This document shows, piece after piece, positions 10,508 through 20,904 of a stretch of DNA of 64,000 bases; position 1 is the stretch's first letter; the number at the start of each line of letters is the position of its first letter. The DNA comes from Sorex araneus (lineage: Eukaryota > Chordata > Mammalia > Eulipotyphla > Soricidae). Under the pieces are notes generated by a model, which was given only the letters and a program-made list of their open reading frames with translations, searched no databases and was not told the origin of the DNA. The stretch covers positions 83,330,494 to 83,394,493 of the forward strand of contig NC_073313.1 in NCBI RefSeq assembly GCF_027595985.1. Reading direction: 5' to 3'. A program made the position numbers and the translations under genes.

Positions 10508-10850
10508 GTTTTTTTTTTAACTGAACCACCGTGAGAACAGTTACAAAGCTTTCAGGTTTAAGTCTCAGTCATACAATGACCAAACACCCATCGTTTCACC
10601 AGTGCACATGTTCTCTCACCAAGAACCCCAGTATAACCCCCCTGCCTTTGAGGCAGATGATTTTCAGTTGACTCTCCTTTTACTTTGATTACAGAGAGGT
10701 AGAAGCTTGCAGTGATGGGGCTCGTTGGAAATCTCGCCATGGTGGGGAGGCGCAGAACAAGCCCTGCTTCCCACCCAGACGAGACCCAGAGCGGCTCCTC
10801 CGGTCCTGAACGGCCATGATCACAGAGGCACAGAAACAAATCAAGGATTC
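10508..10850 (-). mobile_element. L1 3' end, different 3' UTR variant
   Basis: The terminal 110 bp (antisense) match other L1 ends ('tgaaccaccgtgagaacagt', 'tacaatgaccaaacacccat'). From ~10680 the sequence ('gaggtagaagcttgcagtg', 'cccagagcggctcctcc') differs from the other copies, so it is either a distinct L1 subfamily 3' UTR or flanking DNA. Confidence 0.6.
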
Positions 10851-11072
10851 TTTTTATATGATGTATGCCCAATGGCCTGCTCTTAATTTTCTTTTCTTCC
10901 AACTCCCACTATTACTTTTCAAAGTGTAGTTCTAAGAACAGTTGTGTTAAGATGGTTTAAGGTTTCCAATGAAATGCAAATCTCTATATTTCCTATCATT
11001 TCAGAAGCTCATAGCACCCTCACATCTGCCTTTTAATTCAACAGATTAGGTAATAGAGCTATGCTCTAAATA

Positions 11073-11305
11073 TTGCACTGTAGCAATGTCGTCCCCATTA
11101 TTCATCGATTTGCTTGAGTGGGCACCAGTAACGTCTCCATTGTGAGACTTGTTATTACTGCTTTTGGCATATCCAATACTCCACGAGTAGCTTGCCAGGC
11201 TTGCGGGCAGGATACTCTCAGTAGCTTGCCAGGCTCTCCGAGAGGGATGGAGGGATTGAACCCGGGTCGGCCACATGCAAGGCAAACGCCCTACCCACTA
11301 TGCTC
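11073..11305 (-). repeat. Type-B SINE
   Basis: Antisense copy: tail at 11073-11150 ('cattgctacagtgca' on the sense strand, then RTE-like tail), body, and head ending at 'cccactatgctcttctg', where the A-box end is lost. Confidence 0.9.
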
Positions 11306-11581
11306 TTCTGTATATCAGGAAAATTTTTTCCTCCAACACCTTGTTCTATGTCTGCTAAGAAAGGGAACCAGACTTGCTCTTTAAGCCTGATTCCCTCAAA
11401 CACTGATCATGCTTGCCTGTCTCTGTGTTGCTTTGCCTGCTTATTCTGAAGAAGCCCGTGTTCTCTCTTCAACACATACTTCTCTCCCCTCACCTCTTTC
11501 TTCTTTGGGGAGGAGGAGAGAAAAGATGGTTGTATTCAATTATCTGTTGCTTACTAGCATGGAAGAGGTTTTTTATTATTT

Positions 11582-11812
11582 ATCACTGTCACTGTCATCC
11601 CGTTGCTCATCGATTTGTTCGAGCGGGCACCAGTAACGTCTCTCATTGAGAAACTTATTTTTACTGTTTTTGGCATATCCAATACACACGGGGTAGCTTG
11701 CCAGGCTCTGCCGTGCGGGCTCCATACTCTCAGTAGCTTGCTGGGCTCTCCGAGAGGGGCGGAGGAATCGAACACGGGTAGGCCACGTGAAAGGCAAAAG
11801 CCCAACCGCTTT
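11582..11812 (-). repeat. Type-B SINE
   Basis: Antisense copy with a clear (tcactg)-like repeat end 'atcactgtcactgtcatc'. It contains the 'tctctcattgaga' variant tail also seen at 27639 and 51763. The head is truncated after 'caaaagcccaaccgct'. Confidence 0.92.
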
Positions 11813-11894
11813 TATAGAGTAAATAAATATTTTTGGTTATTTCTATGCAATTCCTCCTATTTATCATTTTTCCCATTTTTAAGCACCATGATTC

Positions 11895-12181
11895 ACAAAG
11901 TTATTCATAGTTGAGTTTTAGACAAACAGTATTACAGCACTGATACCACCACCAGTTGTCAACTTCCCTCCACCAATGTTCCCTTAACACCCCTACCCTC
12001 AGCCTGCCCCCCCTGACAGGCACCATCCTAAGTTCAGTTGTTAAAAGTTTGCGTCTCTTGATTTCAGGGTTGTTGGCCCTGTATCTTTGATATTTGGCTC
12101 TATCATTCCTTCACACCATCTCTGGACCTGAATCCCCTGACTTGGTCCTCCGTTGCTTCTCATATGTTCTCTTCTCCCCCT

Positions 12182-12216
<35 letters not shown>

Positions 12217-12440
12217 TCCTTTCTTCCTTCCTTCCTTCCTTCCTTCCTTCCTTCCTTCCTTCCTTCCTTCCTTCCTTCCTTCCTTTCTTTCTTTCCTTCT
12301 TTTCTTTTCTTTCTTTTCTTTCTTCTCTCTGTACTCTGGGATCAAGGTGATCTGGACATCCTCCCATTTAGACATTGCATTCCCTCATCCAATTATTCTA
12401 GATATCACATATGATCCCCTCACAACTTTCTAAGTAAGTT
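11895..12440 (-). mobile_element. L1 3' UTR, older subfamily
   Basis: Antisense: 'tagttgagttttagacaaac', 'cttccctccaccaatgttcc', 'cctgacaggcaccatcc' and 'tatctttgatatttggctc', then a pyrimidine tract and 'tctgggatcaaggtgatctg'. The copy at 57037-57440 has the same order of blocks, pointing to a shared 3' UTR with a polypurine tract. Confidence 0.65.
12181..12340. repeat. Pyrimidine microsatellite (CT)n/(CTTC)n
   Basis: (CT) run at ~12181-12208 followed by about 16 tandem TTCC units (to ~12286) and interrupted TTTC/TTTTC units. It probably expanded from the L1 polypurine tract in which it lies. Confidence 0.95.
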
Positions 12441-12686
12441 TCAATTAAAAATCATCTTGCTTTACAAAAAAAAAAGGAAACCATTTGATCTAGGAGGCAA
12501 GACATTTTCAGGAGGTGTGAATCAAAAATATAATTCAAAGCATTGAGGATTCTAACAAAATTAGAAAGCAGGAGGATCGAAGCTACACAGAAAAAGAAGC
12601 AGTGAGGGTGTACCCTGATATCATCAGAAAGAATTGACTGTTGAGTGAGAAATCTGAATTTCAGATTTTTACAAGTGAAGCAAACA

Positions 12687-12866
12687 GGGCTGGAGCGATA
12701 GCACAGCAAGTAGAGCACTTGCCTTGCACGCGGCCAACCCGGGTTCAATTCCCAGCATCCGAAATGGTCCCCTGAGCACCGCCGGGAGTAATTCTTGAGT
12801 GCAGAGCCAGGAGTAACCCCTGTGCATCGCTAGGTATGTTCCAAAAAAGAAAAAAAATTTGAAAAC
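12687..12866 (+). repeat. Type-A SINE with TSD
   Basis: Full-length sense copy. The flanks are 'aagtgaagcaaaca' (12673-12686) and 'aaatgaagcaaaca' (12867-12880). Confidence 0.95.
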
Positions 12867-12945
12867 AAATGAAGCAAACACCGGTATTGTCATGGAAGTG
12901 GGTAGCCAAAGGGAAGAGTTGGCAAATATTTAAGAATACAGGGTC

Positions 12946-13128
12946 AGGAGCCTGCGCGACAGTACAGTGGGTAGGGTCCATGCCTTACAAGCAGCAAGAC
13001 CCAGGTTTGATCCCAGGCACCCCATACATTCTTCCAAGAACCAGCAGAAGTAATTCCTGATCGCAAAGCTAAAAGTGACCCCTGAGTATCGCTGGGTGTG
13101 TCCCAAGAACGAACAAACAAAAAAAGAA
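12946..13128 (+). repeat. Diverged type-A SINE
   Basis: All blocks are recognisable but heavily mutated: 'gacagtacagtgggtagg', 'cccaggtttgatcccaggc', 'agtaattcctgatcgcaaag', 'tatcgctgggtgtgtccc'. The tail is A-rich. Confidence 0.85.
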
Positions 13129-13402
13129 TTGAAGTCGGAGAATTGGAAGGACTGCCTTTTGTGGACTTAGGAGTCACCAAGACAAGGTTTAGATAGGACT
13201 GAAAGGTTATGAGTTAAAGTCTTCTATGAATGAGAAACAGTGGACAATGGCAGCAGAATAGATCAAGTATCCCATCCATTGAGTGGAGGGGAAGTAATTT
13301 CTTTAAAGGACACAGTCCTTATTGTAACATACAAGATTTTTCATATTTTAATCCCAACCTAAATTGTTAATCTCACTGCAAACTACTCACTTTCGTGTCA
13401 GT

Positions 13403-13482
13403 CTTTTTTTTTTTAATTTTATTGAATCACCGAGAGATAGTTATAAGCTTTCATGTTTGGGTTACAATCACATAATGAATGA
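13403..13482 (-). mobile_element. 80-bp L1 3' end with perfect TSD
   Basis: Poly(T) then 'ttattgaatcaccgagag' and 'catgtttgggttacaatca'. Both sides carry 'tcgtgtcagt' (13393-13402 and 13483-13492), so this very short piece is one complete, extremely truncated insertion. Confidence 0.9.
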
Positions 13483-13689
13483 TCGTGTCAGTATTAATGG
13501 GCTACTGACAGTATCTAAATAAATGCCATATATTCCCTAATGCATGTTCTCATTTTTTTAACTTTAGTAGTACTTTACTGGAGTCATGCCTGCAATATAG
13601 AGCTTTTGTTACTGTTATTCGCATACTTTTAAAATTCCCTATTAATTTTTTTAATTCCAGGGATAGTGTTAAACGCACCTTTGTAAAAA

Positions 13690-13764
13690 CCATCTTATCA
13701 CCAAGAACAGTGCCTTTCACATAGTAAACAACTGACAAATATCTAAATGTTTGTTGAATATCCA
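13690..13764 (-). repeat. L2 3' end fragment
   Basis: 'cagtgcctttcacatagta' and 'aaatgtttgttgaatatcc' match the antisense L2 terminus as I recall it. The last 10 bases were duplicated by the neighbouring SINE insertion. Confidence 0.6.
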
Positions 13765-14013
13765 TAGCACTGTAGCACTGTCGTCCCGTTGCTCATCGAT
13801 TTGCTCAAGCGGACACCAGTAACGTCTCCAAGTGAAACTTGTTGTTACTGTTTTTGGCATATCGAATACACCACAGGTAGCTTTCCAGGCTATGCTGTGC
13901 GGGCAGGATACTCTCGGTAGCTTGCCGGGCTCTCTGAGAGGGATAGAGGAATCGAACCCGGATCGGCTGCGTGCAAGGGAAACGCTCTATCCGCTGTGCT
14001 ATCGCTCCAGCCC
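13765..14013 (-). repeat. Type-B SINE with TSD
   Basis: Complete antisense copy ending at 'gctatcgctccagccc'. The flanks are 'tgaatatcca' (13755-13764) and 'tgaatatcta' (14014-14023). The tail repeat is (ctacagtg)-like without poly(A). Confidence 0.96.
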
Positions 14014-14023
14014 TGAATATCTA

Positions 14024-14371
14024 CAAGGTTTTCAAATTATAATGGGAATGTATTTGGGTTAATTATAGTCCTGCCAAGAAAGTCAAATAAGATAAATGGT
14101 TCTCAATCATCTAAAAGAAATAATTTCTTTTTCATGGCTGGAAAATTCTGCAAACTAGATGATAGCATAAGAAGAATATGCACAGAAAATACGTAAGAAA
14201 GAAATGCGAGTTTTCCCTAGAAGGCATAACAAATTTCAAAACCTAGCAATTCCAAGCAGTTTCCTAAAACCTTGACTTCTCTTTAGAAATATCATGACAA
14301 AACATAATAGAAAGGAATCTACAGTCTATGAACACATCAAAGAATAATGTAAACAGGAAGAGATGACATAA
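14024..14371. other. No recognisable feature
   Basis: AT-rich sequence, no confident repeat match. It may include unrecognisable L1 remnants. Confidence 0.4.
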
Positions 14372-14385
14372 AATAAAATGAGACA

Positions 14386-14535
14386 CGTCTGGGGAGGTAG
14401 TAAAGTGAGTAAGTTACTTGCCATGCATGGGGCCGGCCAGAGCTCAAGTCCCAGTTCCACATACAGGTATCCTTGATCACCGCTAGGAGTGATCCCTGAG
14501 CACTGCTGGGTATGAGGCCTCCTCACCCCCCACCC
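14386..14535 (+). repeat. Diverged type-A SINE with TSD
   Basis: 'ggggaggtagtaaagtgagt', 'ccttgatcaccgctagg' and 'ctgagcactgctgggtatga' give the type-A order. The 14-bp duplication 'aataaaatgagaca' (14372-14385 and 14536-14549) is intact although the body is diverged. Confidence 0.88.
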
Positions 14536-14549
14536 AATAAAATGAGACA

Positions 14550-14919
14550 TAAATGCCCTCTGTATTATGTTCATTGCACATAATCATAACGAATACTGTT
14601 GGGAATGGGAGGTAGTATTAAACAGCCTGAAATTTATATTTTGCTTTTTTAGTAAGTCAATCGTATGTCAGAGATAACATAATAGGCACATCAGTGATGT
14701 ACATATTTTAAAAGCAAATAGCAGACATTGGTATTTTAGCATGAAATTACACTTACTGGAAATCTAGATTGTGAGAAAACAAACCACTATATTCTCTTAT
14801 AGAATTTCCCTTTTCATTCTAGAGAAATCCAGTTAATTTTTTCAAGTACACCCACCTTTCAGAATATTCAGAAAACATACCGGCCAAGCGTGTTGAAAAT
14901 TAAATCAGAGACTTTAGTC
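14550..14919. other. No recognisable feature
   Basis: AT-rich DNA just beyond the 3' side of the ancient L1 block. No gene or named repeat seen. Confidence 0.4.
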
Positions 14920-15086
14920 TTTTTGCTCTGCTTTGTATGTCCTATCTTTATGTGCTCAGGAATTTATCCCGGCTTACTCAGTGATCATTCCTGGTGGACT
15001 GGAGACAATATGGGTGCTGGGGATAGGACCCATATTGTCAATCTTCAAGGTTCAGTTACTAGCAGAACTATCTCTATGGCCTCCTA
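14920..15086 (-). repeat. Diverged type-A SINE
   Basis: Antisense blocks 'gtgctcaggaatttatccc', 'gatcattcctggtgg' and 'actatctctatggcctcc' are in order. Most of the poly(T) side is lost. Confidence 0.7.
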
Positions 15087-15391
15087 CATCTGAATTCTTT
15101 GTACTCATGTAACACTTCTTATCTGTCCTGTCATTACAGCAACAGTTCTTTCCATTTTATTATTGGGAAATACTCCATTGTGCAATGTATCACATTCTAG
15201 GCATCTTAGTTGATTCACTTAATTCGTTCACATTTTTGGCGTTTATGAATAAAGTTGCTGTGAACATTTGCGTACAGGTCTCTGTTTTGAAGTGTGGTTT
15301 CATTTATCTTAGAGTAACCATCTAGGAGTTAAGATGGGTGGACATGTGTAATTAAGTACATACTTCACATGAAACTGCTCAATTGTTTTTA

Positions 15392-15572
15392 TTTTTTTGT
15401 TTTTTACTTTTTGGGTCACACCTGGCGATGCTCAAGGGTTACTCCTGGCTCTGCATTCAGGAATTACCTCTGGCGGTGCTCAGGGGACCATATGGGATGC
15501 TGGGAATTGAATCCGGGTCAGCCTTGTGCAAGGCAAAGGCCCTACCCGCTGTGCTATTGCTCCAGCCCCTTC
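15392..15572 (-). repeat. Type-A SINE with perfect TSD
   Basis: Full antisense copy inserted in the ancient L1, flanked by 'caattgttttta' (15380-15391 and 15573-15584). Confidence 0.96.
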
Positions 15573-15685
15573 CAATTGTTTTTAATAACATTAGTTTGCA
15601 CTCCCAAAACAATGCATGAGTTCAAGTTGCTCCGCAACCTCACAAGAACTTAAAAGTTTTTATTTTGCTATAGTAATTTTAAGTG

Positions 15686-15932
15686 TGGACTGGAGCAACA
15701 GCACAGAGGGCAGGGCATTTGTCTTGCACGTGGCCGACCCGGGTTCCATTCCTCCATCCCTCTGAGAGAGGGATACTGAGAGTATCCCACCCGCACAGCA
15801 GAGCCTGGCAAGCTACCCGTGGCGTACTCAATATGCCAAAAACAGTAACAAGTCTCACAATGGAAACGTTACTGGTGCCCGCTCGAGCAAATCGAACAAT
15901 GGGACCAACGGGACGACAGTGCTACAGTGCTG
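15686..15932 (+). repeat. Type-B SINE with TSD
   Basis: Sense copy ending 'gacagtgctacagtgctgc'. The flanks 'taattttaagtg' (from 15674) and 'taattttttaagtg' (from 15934) indicate the duplication. The tail carries an extra 'gaacaatgggacc' insertion. Confidence 0.92.
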
Positions 15933-16206
15933 CTAATTTTTTAAGTGGTTTCTCATTACGGTTTTTAGTTTGCACTTCCCTACTGACTGGTTAGTTAAGT
16001 TGGTATCCTTTCATGTGTTTACTAATCACCTATGTATCTTTTTTGATTGCCTAATCAAATGTTTACTGTATCTTTCAATTTGATTAACTACCTACGATTA
16101 ATTTTAAGACTTTTATTATACATGGGATTAAGTGCTTTATATACTACAAATAATTTTTCATTGATGCTTAATATTTGGTGCTTTTAAAAGGGGACTATTT
16201 TAGTCA

Positions 16207-16395
16207 CTGCGAAATTACAAAGTCATTTATAAGTGAATGTTTCACACCCATCCCTTAATCAGTGTCCACTTTCCCCCACCAATGTCCCTGCCAGCCCCAT
16301 TATCCTCCCACTCACAAGTCTGCTTCTACAAGGGGCTCTTTTGTCATATCTTAAGTTTTTGCACTTTGGTTTGCAGTACTGTTCCTGATAGGATT
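16207..16395 (-). mobile_element. L1 3' end, diverged
   Basis: Antisense 'tttcacacccatcccttaat', 'tttcccccaccaatgtccct' and 'gcactttggtttgcagtac' follow the shrew L1 3' UTR order. It lies between pieces of ancient L1. Confidence 0.6.
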
Positions 16396-16491
16396 CCATA
16401 CACAACGCATAAGGAGACGCTTAAAGAGCATGTTTTAATTTTGGTAATACCCAACTATTAAAACTGTAAAGGCGATTAGAGGCCACCCGAA

Positions 16492-16731
16492 AAGACTTCG
16501 TCCCTCTCGGAGAGCCCGGCAATCTACTGAGAGTATCCCACCCACATGGCAGAGCCTGGCAAGCTACCTGTGGCATACTCGATATGCCAGAAACAGTAAC
16601 AATGATGGTCCTCATTCCCCTGACCCTGAAAGAGCCCCAATGCACCATAGGGCTACACTAGTGCATGGCAGGGACAAATGGAGATGTTACTGGAGCCCGC
16701 TAGAGCAAATCGATGAGCAACGGGATGCAGT
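16492..16731 (+). repeat. Type-B SINE with extended RTE-derived tail
   Basis: The head is missing and the copy starts at 'cgtccctctcggagagcccg'. After 'aaacagtaacaatg' (~16604) it does not go straight into the usual tail. It continues through ~75 bp including 'gggctacactagtgcatggc' and 'agggacaaatggagatgtta', which matches the RTE LINE at 37920-37960 beyond the part normally shared. It ends 'gagcaacgggatgcagtg'. Confidence 0.85.
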
Positions 16732-16888
16732 GAATATCCAACTAATTATATATACTTGACCTTTCTAGCACTTTGTCCTGAGGATTCTTTGACCAATCCA
16801 AAAATCACAATTTTTTTTACCATTTTCCTGATTTCTTTATAGCTTTAATTTAAATTTAGTCAGTCAGTGTTTTCTCTCTTTGTTTTAG

Positions 16889-17079
16889 TAATTATTTTTT
16901 TGCTTTTTTTTTGCGGGGGCGGGAGTTATACCCAGCAATGCTCAGTGATTACTCCTGGTACTGCATTCAGGAATTACTCCTGATGGTGCTTGGGGGACCA
17001 TATGGGATGCCGGGGATTGAACCCAGGTCGACTACGTGCAAGGCAAATGCCCTACCTGCTGTACTATCACTTCGGCCCC
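16889..17079 (-). repeat. Type-A SINE with short TSD
   Basis: Antisense copy with a G-rich interruption ('gcgggggcgggag') after the poly(T). The flanks 'tgttttag' lie at 16881-16888 and 17080-17087. Confidence 0.9.
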
Positions 17080-17218
17080 TGTTTTAGGAAATTTAAGTGG
17101 TTTCTCATTGTGGTTTTAAATTTGCACTTCACTATTAAATAGTGAAGTTGGACATCATTTTGTGTGTTTATTATCATCTTTGGTCAACATTGTAGAATGT
17201 CATTGAAGGTCAGCACTA

Positions 17219-17472
17219 TAGGACTGGAGTGAAAGCACAGCGGGTAGGGCCTTTTTGCCTTGCATGCTGCCGACCTGAGTTCGATTCCTCTGTCCCTCTC
17301 AGAGAGCTCGGCAAGCTACCGAGAGTATCTTGCCCACACAGCAGAGCCTGGCAAGCTACCCGTGGCATATTCGATATGCCAAAAACAGTAACAACATATC
17401 TCACAATGGAGACATCACTGGTACCACTTGAGCAAATCGATGAACAATGGGACTACAGTGAGACAGTGCTAT
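17219..17472 (+). repeat. Type-B SINE
   Basis: Complete sense copy. The end is 'gactacagtgagacagtgct'. The tail lost three bases relative to most copies ('ggtaccacttgagc'). Confidence 0.94.
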
Positions 17473-17489
17473 TATCATCTATGTATCTA

Positions 17490-17618
17490 TGTACTCAGTG
17501 GTGCTCAGGGCTCATGCCCTGGCAGTGCTCAGGGAACCAAATAAAATGCTGGGGACTGAACCCAGGTCAGTAGTGTGCAAGGCAAGCACCCTTCCTGTTG
17601 TAGTATCACTCTGGTCCC
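17490..17618 (-). repeat. Diverged type-A SINE
   Basis: Antisense type-A body and head ('ggcagtgctcagggaaccaa', 'caaggcaagcacccttcc', 'gtatcactctggtccc'). The poly(T) end is lost next to the type-B copy. Confidence 0.82.
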
Positions 17619-17969
17619 AAGTGTTTCTTTTAATAGATGCTGAGAATTAGGGCTCTGTATTTTTGCGGTTTTTAAAATCTGAATTAACAAAGGTTTCATA
17701 CTCATCTACTGAAAAGATGATCGTGTCTCACTGCATTACATTGTTACCACTAATAGAAGATCAAATAAAATCGTCATATTGTCACTTTCTTAGTCTCTCT
17801 TTTCAACCATTTTCCTATATGCCTATCCTCTCATTTATTTAACTTTTTTAAGTCTTGCTTCAAAGTTTGCCTTACTTCATCAAAATTGCTTTGTATATTT
17901 TTAGGTCTTTGGGTTATTAGATAAATTTTAGAAGTGCTTTAAAAATTTATACCCAAAAAGCCAATGGGG

Positions 17970-18137
17970 GGGCCGGAGCGATAGCACATCGGGTAGGGCG
18001 TTTGCCTTGCACTCGGCCGACCTGGGTTCGATCCCCGGCATCCCATATGGTCCCCCAAGCACTGCCAGGAGTAATTCCTGAGTGCAAAGCCAGGAGTAAC
18101 CCCGAGCATCGCTGGGTGTGACCCAAAAAGCAAAAAA
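17970..18137 (+). repeat. Type-A SINE with TSD
   Basis: Full sense copy with the 'ggggccggagcgatagcaca' head variant also seen at 50977. The duplication 'aaaaagccaatgggg' lies on both sides (17955-17969 and 18138-18152). Confidence 0.97.
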
Positions 18138-19049
18138 AAAAAGCCAATGGGGACCTTTTTTTTCTAATTCTGTGTAACCTTTCGATTAATGTGGGGGAGA
18201 ATTGACATCTTGATAAAGTCTCCATATCTCTCGACTCTAGATCTTCTTTAATTTCAGCTTTAAGCATAAAAATCTTCAACGTATGTTGTTGAACACATTC
18301 CCAAGTATGCCATTTTTGTTGTGATAAATACTTTAAATTTTATTTTGTAATTTCTAGCAGTTCATTGCGAGTATAGAGGACTGTCATGAGTTCTTGTATC
18401 CTGGCTTTTTGTTGTGACCTTGCTAACTCATTCACTGGCTTGCTTCCATATTTTTTCTCTTTAGATTCCCTGAGATTTTTATGCGAATGATCACGTTCTG
18501 CACGAACCAAGATGATGTAATTGCTCTTCAGTCGTCATACATTTTCTCCCCTTGTGTTATTATACTTCTTTGAACTTAAGTCTAACACTGAACAGAACTG
18601 TTTCAGTAAGCATCCTTGTATGCTCCCGATCTTATGAGAAAGCATTCAGTTTTTCATCAGAGTAGGTTAGCTGAAGTTTTTGCCTATATGTATTCTTCAC
18701 GAAGCTCCAGCGTTCTTCCTATGTTTTTCTGTATTTTTAACAAACAAATAAGAATTTAAAATTTGCTAAGTATTTCTCTGCATCTGTAAGATGCTCACAT
18801 AAATATTTAATTCTACAACAGTGGTAAAATATATTGGTTGGTTTTTGAATGGCAAGCTAACCTTAGATTCCTGGGTCTGTTATGCCTGTATTTCTGTGGG
18901 CTGTAGAGGAACAAAAACTTAAGGGAAGGGGCAGGAAGGCAGGGAAGCTCCCACATAATAACAGGTCTCCTAAAAATAATCCTTATATTTCTCTGTTTTG
19001 AGAAAACATTGAGGCAATTGCATTAGTCTGGCTTAGAAAACCCCCTCAA

Positions 19050-19410
19050 TGAAGAGAGGGCAGCTGGAATAAAGAAGGGATCACTAAGAAAATAAATGAT
19101 GGCTGGAGGAATCGGTCGGGGTGGGAGATGTGTGTTGAAAGTAGATAATGGACTGAACATGATAAACTTTCAGTATCTGTATTGCAGACCATAATGCCGA
19201 AAAGTGAGAGAGTATGGGGAATATTGTCTGCCATGGAGGCAGGGAGAGGGTGAGAAAGGGGGGGTAATACCGGGAATATTGGTGGTGGGGAATGTGCACT
19301 GGTGGAGGGATGGGTGTTTGATCATTGTGTGATCGTAACCCAAACATGAAAGCTTTTCGCTATCTCATGGTGATTCAATAAAATAAAAAAGAAAATAATA
19401 ATAATAAAAA
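19050..19410 (+). mobile_element. L1 3' UTR insertion with TSD
   Basis: Sense L1 3' end: 'ggtgggagatgtgtgttgaa', 'gtggaggcagggagaggg'-like purine tract, 'gtgatcgtaacccaaacatg', 'tcatggtgattcaataaaat' and an A-rich tail. The flanks are 'agaaaaccccctcaa' (19035-19049) and 'agaaaacctcctcaa' (19411-19425). It interrupts the ancient minus-strand L1. Confidence 0.95.
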
Positions 19411-20357
19411 AGAAAACCTCCTCAAAATATACTATAAAGTGATATGAATACTGTACTATTGTTAATACCTTTTATGCAAGAGCAAAAAATTTAATAACAA
19501 AATACTGCTTGAAATAGATTCAATCATATCAGGTCTTAAAAATAAATTAGTGTAAGTCACTTAACATCTTCTTCTTATACATTGGTATTCTCTGCTGAAT
19601 GGATCAGGATTTTCTGAATGATAGCACAACTCTCTGCTTTACATTTATTTTCTACTGAGAGAGATTACTAGAATTTCTTCTTTCAAAATTGGTGCTGTGC
19701 CCTGACTGTACTAATTGGGAAGATTCTCTGACCTGTGCAGAGTAGAGCTAACTGCCAGAAAAGATGCAGTTCTAAGACACCGTTTTTATGATTTTATGTG
19801 TGTTTCTTGTTGTGGTCCCCAGATGCAAAAACCTTTGCTAGATGTAATTTAATTGGGTAATATTGATTTATAAGACGTTATGTGTTTCAGTAATGCAATT
19901 TCATATCTCTTGAAAATACGCTACAGTATGTTGTAACTGCTTCCTTTTCATTTGTGATTCTGTTTCTCTTTTCTTTCTTTTCTCTTCTGAGAACCTAGCT
20001 AAGGGTTTGCCCATCATTACTCTTTCAAAGAACTTGCTGTTGTTAAGTCTCACTGATATTTCGTATGTACATTTTTCTACTTTATTTCTTCTAAATTTTT
20101 ATGGTCTCATCCTCCTTCTACTAACTTCAGGTTAATTTAATTTTGTTTATTTTCTGGTTACTTAAAGTGTGAGGTTATTTTGAGTTTTCTTTTGATTCAA
20201 TGCAGCCTACATTATGAACTTCCTTCTAAGTATTCCTTTTGTAACATCCTGTTCAACTTGCCTATGTCTATTCTCGTATGTTTCCAGGATTTTTTTTTCT
20301 TTGAGTTTCTCCTTGACCCAAAGGCATGGTGTTTACTCTTTAAGTAACTGAACTTTT

Positions 20358-20520
20358 TACTTTTTTGGTTTTGGGGGTCACACCTGGCAATGCAAGGGCA
20401 CTGCTGATTTGGATTCAATCCCAGGCACTACATATGGTCCCCCAAGGTCTGCTAGGAGTTATCCCTGAGTGCAGACCCAGGAGTAAGCCCTGATATGGCC
20501 CTAAAACTGATAGGAAAAAA
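20358..20520. repeat. Rearranged type-A SINE (inverted halves)
   Basis: 20358-20400 reads as the antisense SINE 3' end ('gggggtcacacctggcaatg'), while 20413-20520 reads as sense ('attcaatcccaggcactac', 'gagtgcagacccaggagtaa'). This is either two copies abutting head-on or one inverted copy. Confidence 0.7.
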
Positions 20521-20592
20521 ATGATACCACAAAGTACTGAAGATGAAATAATGAAGTTAATATTAAGCTAAGCATATTAAAACAACTAACTT

Positions 20593-20764
20593 TTTTTGAC
20601 TTTTTGGGTCACACCCGGCAATGCATAGGGGTTACTCCTGGCTCTTGCACTCAGGAATTAACTCCTGGCAGTGCTCAGGGGACCATATGGGATGCTGGGA
20701 ATGGAACCCGGGTCGACTGTGTGCAAGGCAAACGCCCTACCCACTGTGCTACCGCTCCAGCCCC
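20593..20764 (-). repeat. Type-A SINE
   Basis: Full antisense copy. The flanks 'aaacaactaacttt' and 'aagcaactgtcttt' suggest an imperfect duplication. Confidence 0.94.
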
Positions 20765-20794
20765 CAAGCAACTGTCTTTCTATGTTAGCTATGA

Positions 20795-20884
20795 AAAAAT
20801 AATTTTTTAAATTTTTTAAATTTTATTGAATCACCGTGAGATAGTTACAACCTTTCATGTTTAGGTTACAATCTCACAATGACC
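20795..20884 (-). mobile_element. L1 3' end, ~90 bp
   Basis: 'attttattgaatcaccgtga', 'gatagttacaacctttcatg' and 'ggttacaatctcacaatgac' are the antisense L1 terminus, near-identical to 1170 and 13403. Confidence 0.88.
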
Positions 20885-20904
20885 CATTTTAAGTTATTCA
20901 CACT

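Larger units (their letters stand above)
15100..16160 (-). mobile_element. Ancient L1 ORF2 3' region
   Basis: Antisense landmarks of old L1 ORF2/3' UTR in order: 'ttattattgggaaatactcc', 'taaagttgctgtgaacattt', 'agtgtggtttcatttatct', 'caatgcatgagttcaagttg', 'ggtttctcattacgg' and 'tttgcacttccctactgac'. Two SINEs interrupt it (15392 and 15686). No intact frame remains. Confidence 0.75.
17090..20345 (-). mobile_element. Ancient L1 ORF2, long degenerate copy
   Basis: Antisense ORF2 landmarks in order: 'ggtttctcattgtggtttt' (17100), 'tctaattctgtgtaacctt' (18162), 'tagatcttctttaatttc' (18238), 'cagttcattgcgagtata' (18359), 'tgtatcctggctttttgtt' (18395), 'agcatccttgtatgctccc' (18609), then the upstream part 'gaacctagctaagggtttg' (19990), 'ttctactaacttcaggtt' (20117) and 'acccaaaggcatggtg' (20317). 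Four younger insertions lie inside. No long frame survives. Confidence 0.75.

Noticed and set aside
12641..12760. tRNA gene suggested by A-box and B-box motifs in SINE heads
   Set aside because: The motifs are in SINEs. No cloverleaf acceptor or anticodon stems are kept and copies are numerous.
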